Below, piece after piece: positions 55,557 through 64,000 of a stretch of 64,000 nucleotides of DNA (the stretch's first letter is position 1; each line of letters begins with the position of its first letter). Source of the stretch: Nelumbo lutea (Eukaryota > Streptophyta > Magnoliopsida > Proteales > Nelumbonaceae); contig JAKGHH010000002.1 in NCBI GenBank assembly GCA_022828595.1, positions 40,518,222-40,582,221 on the forward strand, written 5' to 3'. The position numbers were made by a program, and so were the translations under genes. The notes beneath the pieces are model-generated. The model saw nothing but the letters and a program-made list of their open reading frames with translations, did not search any database and was not told where the DNA came from.

Positions 55557-57570
55557 TGGCTTCCTCCAGCAATGCCGGATGTGGCACAGAGACAAACACC
55601 ACCGGGGAACGACTCCAAGCCCCGTAGTATGCATCGGACAGTTCACCATCCCCCTTCCTGTGGATGGGATCCCTAGCTTGGATGCGCCTCAAACAGTGCC
55701 GCCCGTGAACCCTCCTACCATGAACATCCCTCCTTCATTCCTTATTGAAACAACTTTTGCTGAACCAACTGCTGTCCCCCTGGCAACCCGCCCAAACCAG
55801 TTGGACGACCTGATGCAATGCATGCGGGCGATGCAGGCCCAAATGCAGCAATTCCAGCAACATCAACTCCAACAGCACCAAGTACTGCACCACCTCTCCC
55901 AACATCATTATCAACAGCAGTTCCCCCAACTACCCTTGAACCAGTCACTGCTTCCACCTAGGCACCCAGCCCCGAAGCAGGTTAAGGCCTCCCCTCAGGG
56001 TGGACGCCCTCACCGGGGAGAAACCTCACAGCTCCAGAACCCCCTAACAGTCAAGCCTCATCTCCAGGCCGAAGGGAAAGGAAAATTACCCCCACCTCGC
56101 AGATCGCAGGCGGAACAGGAACCTTGCCCGCGAGGTCAGCACCTCGACGCTCCAGGCCCGAGTTCCCGCTCACGGAGAACCGGTTCAGTGCCCTAGTAGC
56201 AGACTACCGGCATTGCGGGCCCATCGAGCTCGGCAACACGGAGGCTAGCAGCGCTAGTACCAGGCCCGCTCAATGAAGATGCCGAAATGCCACCCGTGTC
56301 CTGCCCGAATTCAGAGGAAAGGAAGAGACGAGCTCGGACGAGGTAAAAGCTGCTCTAATTCTCTCAGTTCCTTCCCCCCTCGCATCAGAACTCTTGGCAG
56401 TCCCCATGCCTAGAGACTTCAAGCTCCCACCCTTGGACAAGTATGATGGGTCCTTTGACCCCAACGACTACGTCGATGCTTTCCAGTTCCAAATGCACCT
56501 CGCTAGGGCCAGCGAATCATGCATGTGTGTGGCCTTCATCACCACCTTCAGGGGGGTGGCCCGCACCTAGTATCGGAACCTAGCCCCCGGGTCAATAAGA
56601 AGCTGGGCCCAGTTCGTGCAAATTTTCACCGCACACTTTGCTACCAGCAAGCGGTGCCCCAGAACCAAGGAAAGTATCTTCGGGGTAGTCCAGAGAGAAG
56701 GAGAGTCCATCCTGGGCTACATCAAGCGGTTCAATGAAGCATGCTTGTAGATACCGCGATTAGACCCCGCAGTACAGCTCGTCGCGGCCAAGAGGAGTAA
56801 CGCACAAAGAGTTCAAATGGCACATGGTAGCCTGCCAGCCCGCGACCGTGGCTGAATTCCTCAAACTCGCAGACAAGTTCATGAGAACAGAGGAAGAAAT
56901 CAACCAAAGGACGAAGCCGGGGTCGAGAAAAGGAAAAGAGAAGGTGAGCCCACCAACCCAAGTGACAGGAGAAACCCAGCTCGAGAGGCGAAGCCGAGCC
57001 AGCTGTCCCGAGCTCCCTCAGCAGTTCGGATGGATTACACGCCGTTAAACACGAGGCGGACTGAGATCTTGATGACGATCAAGGACGCCCCATACGTGAA
57101 GTGGCCACCTCGCCTGAAGGGGAATCCAAACGAGAGAAATAAAAATCTATATTGTAGTTTTCACAAAGATCACGGTCATAATACCGAACAGTGTAATAAT
57201 CTCCGGGACGAGATAGAGGGACTCATCCGTCGCGGATACTTGAGAAATTTTGTACAGTATGATAATAATAATAAGGCAGGTCGACAAGGGGAGCACGGAA
57301 AGGATATCCCCGAATCCAGCAGCAAACTAGCCGAAGCGCTGCTACGACAGCCTCCGGAAGAAAGGCCAGTCCGAGGAACCATCCATGTGATAGTGGGAGG
57401 TTCGGTGGTGGCAGGATGTACTTCGGCAGCAGCCCAGACATCAGTTCGCGAGGCAGCCCGAGAAGAACAGAACCCTCGAAAGAGGTCGAAGACGGAGAAC
57501 CGATCTTCTTCACGGAAGACGATGCGCGAGGTGTCCACTACCCTCACGATGACACGCTCGTCATAAAACT
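55557..57570 (+). pseudogene. Tat-type gag with zinc knuckle
   Basis: First ATG at 55557 reads MASSSNAGCG and soon stops; the frame then changes. 55579-56196 gives a Gln/His/Pro-rich N-terminal part (MQCMRAMQAQMQQFQQHQLQ). The capsid core at 56407-56900 reads PRDFKLPPLDKYDGSFDPND, GYIKRFNEAC, with TAG stops at about 56570 and 56748. A knuckle of type C-x2-H-x4-H-x4-C (CSFHKDHGHNTEQC) lies near 57156-57197, as usual in this lineage. Capsid and RNA packaging role when intact. Confidence 0.8.
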
Positions 57571-57742
57571 AAGGATCAGCGACTTCGAAGTCAAGCGCGT
57601 GCTTGTGGACTCGGGAAGCTCGGCAGACATCCTCTTCAAGTCAGCATTTGAGCAGCTAGAGTTGCAGAGATGCGAGCTGAAGCCCTCAAATACCCCTCTA
57701 GTAGGCTTCAGCGGAGAGGAAGTCAGGCCCCTGGGAATATAA
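57480..57742 (+). pseudogene. Aspartic protease of the Tat element
   Basis: Open frame with FFTEDDARGVHYPHDDTLVI, then VLVDSGSSADILF: the DSG active-site triad is intact (57598-57640). Stop at 57740 after VRPLGI. When intact it matures the gag-pol polyprotein. Confidence 0.8.
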
Positions 57743-58138
57743 CAGGACCTGTGGTAGTCGGCACCTGGCCTTGTGCGATTAGACTTAACCACGATTTCCT
57801 GGTAGTCACGACCCCTCCCCATACAATGCCATAATAGGACGGCCATTTACGCATATTCTGTGGGTAGTGGTCTCCACCTACTATCTGGCAATGAAGTTCC
57901 CTATAGACTTCGGTGTGGGGGTAGCGCAGGGCGACCAGATTGTGTCCCACAAGTGTTATGTTGCCGCCCTGAAGGGAAAAACCAAGGCGGCCGATGACCT
58001 CGAACTGGAGCGGCCTACAGAGCAGGGCGAGGAACGAGCTTCGCCCACAGAGAAACGGTCGCAATACCAACCTCGGCTACGGATCCGGCTCGAACAATAC
58101 AGATCGGTGCTTCCGTTGAGGAACCTCTACGAACTGAA

Positions 58139-58905
58139 TTGGTGAGTTTCTTACTCCAAAATTTAGATATTTTCGCATGGTCCGCAGCCGACATGCCCGG
58201 TATTGACCCTGGCCTTATAACTCACAAACTTAACACTGACCCTGTAGTCAGACCCGTTAGACAGAAGAAACGCAAACTTAGCCCAGAGCGTTGGAGGGCA
58301 GTCGACGAGGAGGTCGAAAAGCTCCTCGCAGCAGACTTCATAAGAGAAGTTCATTACTCGAGCTGGGTGGCCAACCCAATGCTGGTGAAAAAGGCAAACG
58401 GCAGGTGGCGCATGTGCGTCGACTACACCGACCTGAACCGAGCTTGCCCAAAAGATTGCTTCCCCCTCCCCAGGATCGACCGCCTAGTGGACGTGACCTC
58501 GGAACATGAGCTGCTAAGCTTCTTGGACGCCTACTCGGGTTATAACCAAGTCAAGATGGACCCGTCCGATGAGGAAAAAACCAGCTTCATAACCGAGTTC
58601 GGCCTATACTGTTACAAGGCCATGCCCTTTGGACTGAAGAACGCTGGGGCGACCTTCCAAAGACTTGTAAATAAACTGTTTCGGCCCTTAATTGGCACAG
58701 AAGTAGAGTGTTATGTAGACGACATGGTCATCAAGACGCAATTCTCACGGGAGTTAATACAAGACTTAGATTCTGTTTTCCAAATTGTGCGTCGATTTAG
58801 CATGAAACTAAACCCCAACAAATGTGTCTTCGGTGTCACCTCGGGTAAGTTCCTAGGGTACATTGTCAACCGACGCGGTATTGAGGCCAACCCGGACAAG
58901 TAAAG
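58139..58905 (+). pseudogene. Reverse transcriptase of the Tat element
   Basis: 254 uninterrupted codons: IDPGLITHKLNTDPVVRPVR, ANGRWRMCVDYTDLNRACPK, LLSFLDAYSGYNQVKMDP, KAMPFGLKNAGATFQRLV and CYVDDMVIKT. Both catalytic regions (LDAYSG and YVDD) are intact. The frame ends at NPDK by a one-base loss at about 58900; the homologous reading goes on in another frame. Confidence 0.88.
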
Positions 58906-59510
58906 GCTATCCTAGACATGAGACCACCTCGAAAAGTAAAAGAAGTTCAGAAGCTAAATGGCCGCATAGCCGCCTTGAGCCGCTTCATGTCCAAATCAGC
59001 AAACCGCTGTCTACCTTTCTTTAAGGCAATCAAAGGCAAAGGGTTCGAATGGACCAAGACTGCTAGCTGGCGTTCGACTAGCTAAAAAATTACCTCGCTA
59101 CTGTACCGACCCTGGCTAGGCCTGAGGAGGGCGAAGTCTTAGAACTGTACCTCTCAGCAAGCGACGAGGTGGTCAGTTCGGTACTTATAAAAGAAGTAGG
59201 ACGGGTCCAGCGACCCGTCTATTATGTTAGTAAAATCCTGCAAGGGGTAGAGGCGAGGTACCCGTAGATAGAAAAGCTAGAGTATGCACTGGTAATTGTA
59301 GCTTGAAAACTCCGCCCGTATTTCCAAGCCCACACCATCGTGGTCTTGACCGACCAACCCCTAAGGCAAGTCTTACTTAAGCCCGAGGTTTCCGGTCGGC
59401 TAACGAAATGGGCCATCGAGCTCAGCGAGTATGACCTCCAGTATAAGCCATGAACTGCTATTAAGGCCCAAGCCTTAGCGGATTTTATCGCCGAGTGCAC
59501 TTTCAGCCTC
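58906..59510 (+). pseudogene. First RNase H domain of the Tat element
   Basis: Readable in shifted frame: PPRKVKEVQKLNGRIAALSR, VQRPVYYVSKILQGVEARYP, LRPYFQAHTIVVLTDQPLRQ, GRLTKWAIELSEYDLQYKP and ALADFIAECTF. In-frame stops: TAG at about 59083 and 59265, TGA at about 59304 and 59451. All four positions look like former Gln or Arg codons. Confidence 0.75.
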
Positions 59511-59689
59511 GAAGCCTTGGGCTGGCCGAGCCCGGGATCCCCAGTTCGGGCGAGCCCGGAGCTCCCAAGCCAATAGAGTCTGAACCCCGTGAAGTAGTAG
59601 CCAGTGTGGCATCTCTCCTGGTTAGGCCAAACACGAACTGGGATGAGGAGCCCTGGATCCTTTAGGTAGTGGCTCCTCGAACCAGTAGG

Positions 59690-60020
59690 GCTGCGGGGCT
59701 GGAATAGTCCTACGCGGCCCGGGTGACACGAAATTGGAATACGCACTACGCTTTGAGTTTGCAACATCCAACAACTAGGCAGAGTACGAGGCACTGATAG
59801 TCGGGCTGAACCTAGCGCAAAAGGTAAGAGCAAAGCACATAGTTATCTGTAGTAAATCCCAGCTCGTGGTCAACCATGTTATGGGAGAATACGAAGCACG
59901 TGAGCTCTCTATGATCGCATACTTGGAAAAAGTAAAGAAGGCTCTGCTCAACTTCCAGTCACACTTCATCAGGCTAATTCCGAGGTCAGAGAACACTGAG
60001 GCCGACGCCCTGTCCCGGTT
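59690..60020 (+). pseudogene. Second (archaeal-type) RNase H domain
   Basis: AGIVLRGPGDTKLEYALRF, AEYEALIVGLNLAQKV, VICSKSQLVVNHVMGEYEA, RSENTEADALSRLA. One TAG lies before AEYEAL. The motif normally SDSQ reads SKSQ, so a catalytic Asp is lost. A second RNase H after the first is a Tat-lineage trait. Confidence 0.75.
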
Positions 60021-61359
60021 AGCCAACACGAGTCACAACACCATGAGAACCGTGTACATAGAGGACTTACCTCGGCCTAGCGTTCTTGGTGGGGCAGAGG
60101 AGGTCGCTCCCATCCTTGAAGCAGAGTTGAGCTGGATCGACCCACTCGCGAGCTTCTTGCTAGATGGATCCCTCCCCGCAGATCGCAATGCAGCCAAGAG
60201 GGTGCAGCGCCAGGCAGCCAAATACGTCATAATAGACGAACGATTGTATCGGCGATCTTATACGCTCCCCTACCTGCGTTGCTTGCGACCTGCCGAAGCC
60301 GAACTTGTACTACGTGACACCCATGAAGGTCTGTGCGGCGGACACCTGGGGGCAGAGCCCTCGCCCAAAAGGCACTTCGACAAGGATACTACTGGCCAAC
60401 GATGAAGGCAGAGGCGATCGAGCTCGTCAGTAAATGCGACAAGTGTCAGAAGCACGCCAATATACACCATCAGCCTGCTGCCGACCTCAAGTACCTCATC
60501 AGTCCATGGCCCTTTGCGCAATGGGGCATCGACCTCCTGGGGCCTTTTCCACCAGCAACAGGAGAAGAAAGTTCCTAGTGGTGGCAGTAGATTACTTCAC
60601 AAAGTGGATAGAAGCTGAACCTCTAGCAACGGTCACAGCCCGAAACATACAGAACTTCTTTTGGAGGAACATAGTATGTCGCTTCGGGCTACCCCGGGTA
60701 CTGATCTCTGACAACGACAAGCAGTTCGAGTATACTAAGTTACAAGAATGTTTCCAAGACAACTGAATTCGTCAGAACTTCACATCGGTCGCACACCAGC
60801 AAGCAAATGGTCAAACAGAAGTAATGAACAGAGCCATCCTCCACGGATTGAAAGCACGACTGGACCTTAAGCTAAGGGGTTGTGGGCAGAGGAGCTACCA
60901 AGCGTTCTGTGGGCTCACCGAACTACAGAAAAAACCACCACGGGAGAGACCCCCTTCAACCTCACCTACGGCACCGAAGCGGTAATCCCAGCGGAGATCG
61001 AAATACCTACGTTACGACTAGAAGCGTATGACGATCAGGCAAACGGAGACGAATTATGCACCAATCTCGACCTACTGGATGAGGTAAGAGACCTCGCGTA
61101 CATCCGAACAGCAGCCTACCAGCAAAAAGTAGCTTGGTACTACAACGCTAGAGTAAAGAAGCGGAGCTTCCGCGTTGGCGACCTGGTTCTCCGTAAAATC
61201 ATGATACCCGAGCCCGGCGTGGGCAAACTTGGACCAAATTGGGAAGGGCCCTACAAAGTAAAGGGAGTGCTCTGGGGGGCATACGAGCTCGAAACCTTAG
61301 AGGGTAAGCGAGTACCCCGAACATGGAACATCGTCAACTTAAGAAGGTACTACCTATAG
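60020..61359 (+). pseudogene. Integrase of the Tat element
   Basis: Zinc-binding part: LVLRDTHEGLCGGHLG and KCDKCQKH, split by a frameshift near 60360. Core: PWPFAQWGIDLLGPFPPA (first Asp), VVAVDYFTKWIEAEPLATVT, RVLISDNDKQFE (second Asp, frameshift near 60570), HQQANGQTEVMNRA (Glu), with a TGA at about 60764. C-terminal part 60880-61359 is open (159 codons): GETPFNLTYGTEAVIPAEIE, FRVGDLVLRKI, PNWEGPYKVKGV, NIVNLRRYYL then stop. No chromodomain. Confidence 0.85.
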
Positions 61360-61572
61360 ACCACCAAGGCGAGTACCCCGAACATACCGAGCTAACAAGG
61401 CAAAGGCGAAGCAGAGGCAAAAACGAGCTAGCAGGGAAGACCGGATGAATGGTTAGTTCGACAAAAACACTTAGTTCGGAGATAGAACAACCAACACTTA
61501 ACCAAAAGAAAAGCCATTTCATTTCAAATCATGGAGTGTAACATTCAAAAAAAAAAAGAAGCCATTTCATTT

Positions 61573-62133
61573 TTATAGGCCCGGGGCTACTTCTTCATTA
61601 TCGGAAGGCACTTCAACGATACCCGAAGGCCCCGCCTCGCCCTCGGAATCTGGTTCACCATCCACAACATTGGCCATCTCCTGAGTGATGCGCGAAGTGG
61701 ATATAGCACTGATATCGAGCTCGGGGTACGTATTCCGGATCATCCACCGGCTTAGTTTAAAACCCCTCCTATACGAATCCACCATCAGATCATCAAAGCC
61801 CGGTGAAGCAATGTACTCATCGACAACTTTCTTCTTGGCATCTTCGATGCCTTGAGAAAAGATTTGCGTCCTCTCCCTGATGTCCTCTTGAAGGTACTCG
61901 ACCTGATGCTGTAGATCCAGCCTCAAGTCCACCACCACTCCCATGGCCTCGGCATCTCTCTGAGACCTCGCCTGCCTGATCCATGCAAAACGAGCAGCCT
62001 CCTCGACAGCACGAGTAGCCCCTTCAACAGCTTGCGAAGTCGTCTCAGCAGCGTGAAGAGCCTCTTCGGCAGCTTGCGCCTGCCTCGAGCTCCTCTCCAC
62101 CTGGGCCGCCAAGGTGTGAATAGAAGAGTTCAC
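61573..62133 (-). CDS. Antisense gene, last exon (Ala/Glu-rich coiled coil)
   Basis: Fully open: begins after acceptor tttttgtag with NSSIHTLAAQVERSSRQAQA, heptad-like Ala/Glu/Gln pattern to about residue 105, then SPGFDDLMVDSYRRGFKLSR and an acidic tail (GEPDSEGEAGPSG ... EVAPGL, stop). The most intact coding piece of the whole element apart from RT. Confidence 0.65.
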   Translation of the reverse strand: MNSSIHTLAAQVERSSRQAQAAEEALHAAETTSQAVEGATRAVEEAARFAWIRQARSQRDAEAMGVVVDLRLDLQHQVEYLQEDIRERTQIFSQGIEDAKKKVVDEYIASPGFDDLMVDSYRRGFKLSRWMIRNTYPELDISAISTSRITQEMANVVDGEPDSEGEAGPSGIVEVPSDNEEVAPGL

Positions 62134-62209
62134 CTACAAAAAGAACCGAGTAATTAAAAGAACCAACAGAACAAAAGCCAAAGAGCTCTAAAAAAGGGAA
62201 ATCACTTAC
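62134..62209 (-). other. Predicted intron 2 of the antisense gene
   Basis: Minus strand: atggtg|gtaagtgat ... ctttttgtag|gtgaactc, 76 nt, with a T-rich tract before the acceptor. Joins THAMV to NSSIHT in phase. Confidence 0.65.
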
Positions 62210-62638
62210 CACCATGGCATGGGTAACGACACGACAGGCCACTTGGTGTAGAGGGAGATCGGTCCACGCCGCGACCTCCTCGGGGAAAATGGCCTCCTTA
62301 CTCTTTTGAAGAGCGTGAGTAGGTGACAACACACTCTTGAAATCCCCAAGGGCCCCCGAGCCTGAGGGCCCAGCTCGCGTATGAGCAAACCAGAGTAAGC
62401 AGGAGCACCGGAGTAGGTGGGAGCCCCTGTGTAAGTAGTCTCAGCATAAGGGGCCCCGCCGGCTCCTGCATAGGAGGAACCATCTCGGGCTCCCTAGGCA
62501 GATCTTCCGACGGATAATCCGGCACCTCAGGCTCCGCATCCCGGGGCAGCTCGACACGAGTTCGCTTAGCAACCCGCTTCCTCCTCTTCATGCCTTGGAA
62601 CAAGTGCCCGCCACAGGTCCCTTGAGAGTCCATCACAC

Positions 62639-62709
62639 CTACGAAAAGAAGTTCGGCATCAGTAAAAAGCAAGAGAGAGCAAGACAGAATCGCTAGGTGA
62701 AGAACCTAC
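62639..62709 (-). other. Predicted intron 1 of the antisense gene
   Basis: Minus strand: cgg|gtaggttct ... ttttcgtag|gtgtgatgg, 71 nt. It joins SSG to VMDSQGT in phase. Short but within the plant range. Confidence 0.55.
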
Positions 62710-63678
62710 CCGAACTCAGGCCGGCCACAATAAGCTTGGCCTCCGTCAGATACTGTTGACACTTCAGCCCAAGCCGCGCCCATTGCCGGAGGCCCTTCAC
62801 CGTCTCTTTGTCAAGCGTGACGCCGGAGTCGGGAGCGGCCATCCCCCACCCGGTCTGAAACGGCCACCCCAGCACACTTTGCACCCCGAAATAGTCCCGC
62901 TTCCATGCCAGGACCTTGTTGGGGAGTTCGTGTAAAAGCTTAAAGCCCGGACGAGGAGACAGGAAGTATGCCCGCCTACGCCCAGGGAGGGACCCGCTTG
63001 CTTCTTAAGCATCAAGATGGAAGAAAAAACCTCCAAGTCTAAAGGAAAGCTCTCTTCGCAAATAGGGAGATTGTCCCCACCAAATTTCGAATGGAGTTCG
63101 GGTGGAGCTGGCCGACTGTCACACCGAAGTGGTTCAAAACTTCGACAAGGAGGGGATGGAAAGGCAATCGCAGCCCGGCAGCGAGCTGCTCCTGGAATAT
63201 CACGATCTCATCAGGACCGTGCTCCCAAGGAAAACTATCCGTAGGGATGAAGTAGGCATACTCCCCGGGCAAGTTATAGTAGTTTATGAGGGATTGGAGT
63301 CCCACAGGCATCATGGTCGAAGGGCCAAACTTGTCTAAAGTCCGACCCCGACGAGAGGTGGACGCCAAACTACCCAAGGTGCCTCGGCCTATGGGTTCAA
63401 CCTCTTCCTCAAGACCTACATCGGGCTCACTAGAACTATCGGGGGATGCAACTCGGTTCGTAGAACCTGCATCGGACCCGCTTGAAGGATTGTCTGAGCT
63501 ATCCGAGCTAGACATCGGGGAGTAAAAGATGGATCCCAGGAAAGGTACTCACCCGGAAAGAGGTTGGAGTAGACCACAGGAGCTCGAACGAGCAAAAGGA
63601 ACCTGGGACGCGAACTGAAAAAGCCTGGACGCGAGCTCGAGAGATAACAGAAGTAACAGCGACTGGGGTCCCTCCCCG

Positions 63679-63687
63679 CTATTTATA
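63679..63687 (-). promoter_or_regulatory. TATA box for the antisense gene
   Basis: Minus strand ggatataaatagcggg: tataaatag at 63687-63679, about 165 bp upstream of the ATG at 63515, followed by a CT-rich leader. Good match to the plant TATA consensus. Confidence 0.6.
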
Positions 63688-63754
63688 TCCATAGTGACCG
63701 AGAAGTGACGGCTCAGATCAAAGCCAATCCGACGGCCCACAGTCACGCTAACCG

Positions 63755-63959
63755 CACGTCCTGCGAAACCAAGACGTGATTGGCGCACGTCTTCCTGAAA
63801 CGGACGGCGCCGGCGCACGTCTTTTCGAAACTGATGCACGTCTCCTCACAATAAAGGCGGCAGCAACACGACTCTCGAATTTGAGAAAAACGCCTACTGT
63901 CATGTCTCCCAAGCGGCACGCTTTTTGAAAAATCGAAATAAAGCGTGCGCTGTCACGTC
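63755..63959 (-). promoter_or_regulatory. Cluster of six ACGT-core elements upstream of the antisense gene
   Basis: cacgtc at 63755, 63786, 63816, 63837 and 63954, and gacgtg at 63773. Several lie in repeated units of the type gcgcacgtcttcctgaaac (63784-63802, 63814-63832). ACGT cores bind plant bZIP/bHLH factors (family knowledge). Position just upstream of the TATA box suggests a promoter. Confidence 0.55.
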
Positions 63960-64000
63960 TATCAGCATTCAGGCAGGAACCCTGACAACACACCTCGTGC

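Larger units (their letters stand above)
61573..63515 (-). pseudogene. Antisense gene of the Tat element (Transposase_28-like, coiled coil), three exons
   Basis: Minus strand, ATG at 63515 (MSSSDSSDNPSSGSD). A Ser-rich start leads into FHPLLVEVLNHFGVTVGQLH and NSIRNLVGTISLF, then (after frameshifts at about 63060 and 62960) FLSPRPGFKLLHELPNKVLA, which match the plant 'putative gypsy type transposon' family (Pfam Transposase_28) known as the antisense ORF of Tat elements. Predicted introns 62709-62639 and 62209-62134 have GT-AG ends. Exon 2 encodes a basic, Pro-rich part with another frame change near 62300-62400. Exon 3 (62133-61573) is 186 open codons of coiled coil with AEEALHAAETTSQAVEGATR. 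Function unknown. Stop codons are absent but frameshifts suggest decay. Confidence 0.72.
54718..64000 (+). mobile_element. Ty3/Gypsy retrotransposon, Tat type, with antisense gene (3' end beyond window)
   Basis: Order 5' LTR, PBS, gag, protease, RT, RNase H, second RNase H, integrase, then an antisense gene. Two RNase H domains and an antisense gene between pol and the 3' LTR are features of the Tat lineage (Retand, Grande and relatives; family knowledge). No chromodomain follows integrase. The element is GC-rich compared with its AT-rich left flank. Sense pol has many stops and frameshifts. More than 9.2 kb visible. Confidence 0.88.

Noticed and set aside
59222..59833. 203-codon minus-strand open frame
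   Set aside because: Exact shadow of the RNase H region; the sense strand explains the sequence.
63516..63553. Possible 5' UTR intron of the antisense gene (donor-like gtgagt at 63552-63547)
   Set aside because: Only about 30 nt lie between this donor and the ATG, too short for an intron with an acceptor.
1..64000. Search by eye for CRISPR-like regular repeats, rRNA, tRNA genes and telomeric repeats
   Set aside because: None seen; PBS-like strings belong to LTR elements, and the sequence is clearly a plant nuclear genome.

Overview
The window is nuclear DNA of a flowering plant. It holds one recognisable host gene, a plant exocyst EXO84B-type gene on the + strand, inside and beside a dense nest of transposable elements. 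The EXO84B exons most resemble those of woody or early-diverging eudicots as I know them, but the sequence alone does not fix the species. I saw no tRNA, rRNA, CRISPR array, organelle or bacterial gene.

Region 1 (1-32,020): EXO84B. Six coding exons (2626-2723, 18040-19096, 21507-22019, 29672-29860, 29951-30087, 31858-32020) join with GT-AG borders into 719 uninterrupted codons including the stop. The first exon lies left of the window. The introns are mostly transposons. Intron A (15.3 kb) holds pieces of several plant L1-type LINEs in both orientations, a 5'-truncated LINE with its own target-site duplication that carries a nested hAT-type MITE, LINE ORF1 (DUF4283-like) pieces and a decayed Copia element. 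Intron B holds a LINE reverse transcriptase split by a second hAT-type MITE. Intron C holds a complete but dead Copia element (two LTRs, PBS, 5-bp duplication) with a third MITE inside it. The last intron holds a tandem duplication and a fourth MITE-like element.

Region 2 (32,021-54,700): gene-poor and AT-rich. It contains a rearranged Copia element (35,643-39,451) interrupted by other repeats, a 1.2-kb hAT-like element (41,881-43,115), several degenerate tandem repeats, and a 290-bp LTR retrotransposon in miniature (46,169-46,458) with two 73-bp LTRs, a Met-tRNA-type PBS and a perfect 5-bp target duplication.

Region 3 (54,718-64,000 and beyond): a sharp change to GC-rich sequence marks a large Ty3/Gypsy element of Tat type. 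Its order is LTR, PBS, gag, protease, reverse transcriptase, two RNase H domains and integrase. Downstream, on the opposite strand, lies an intron-containing antisense gene (Transposase_28-like plus coiled coil) with its own TATA box and a cluster of ACGT elements. The sense polyprotein is broken by stops and frameshifts. The 3' LTR lies outside the window.

The signals I rate most worth a second look are the antisense gene and its promoter, the 290-bp miniature LTR element, the set of GC- or motif-rich hAT-type MITEs with 8-bp duplications, and the excess of CAG-to-TAG and CGA-to-TGA stops, which looks like methylation-driven decay.
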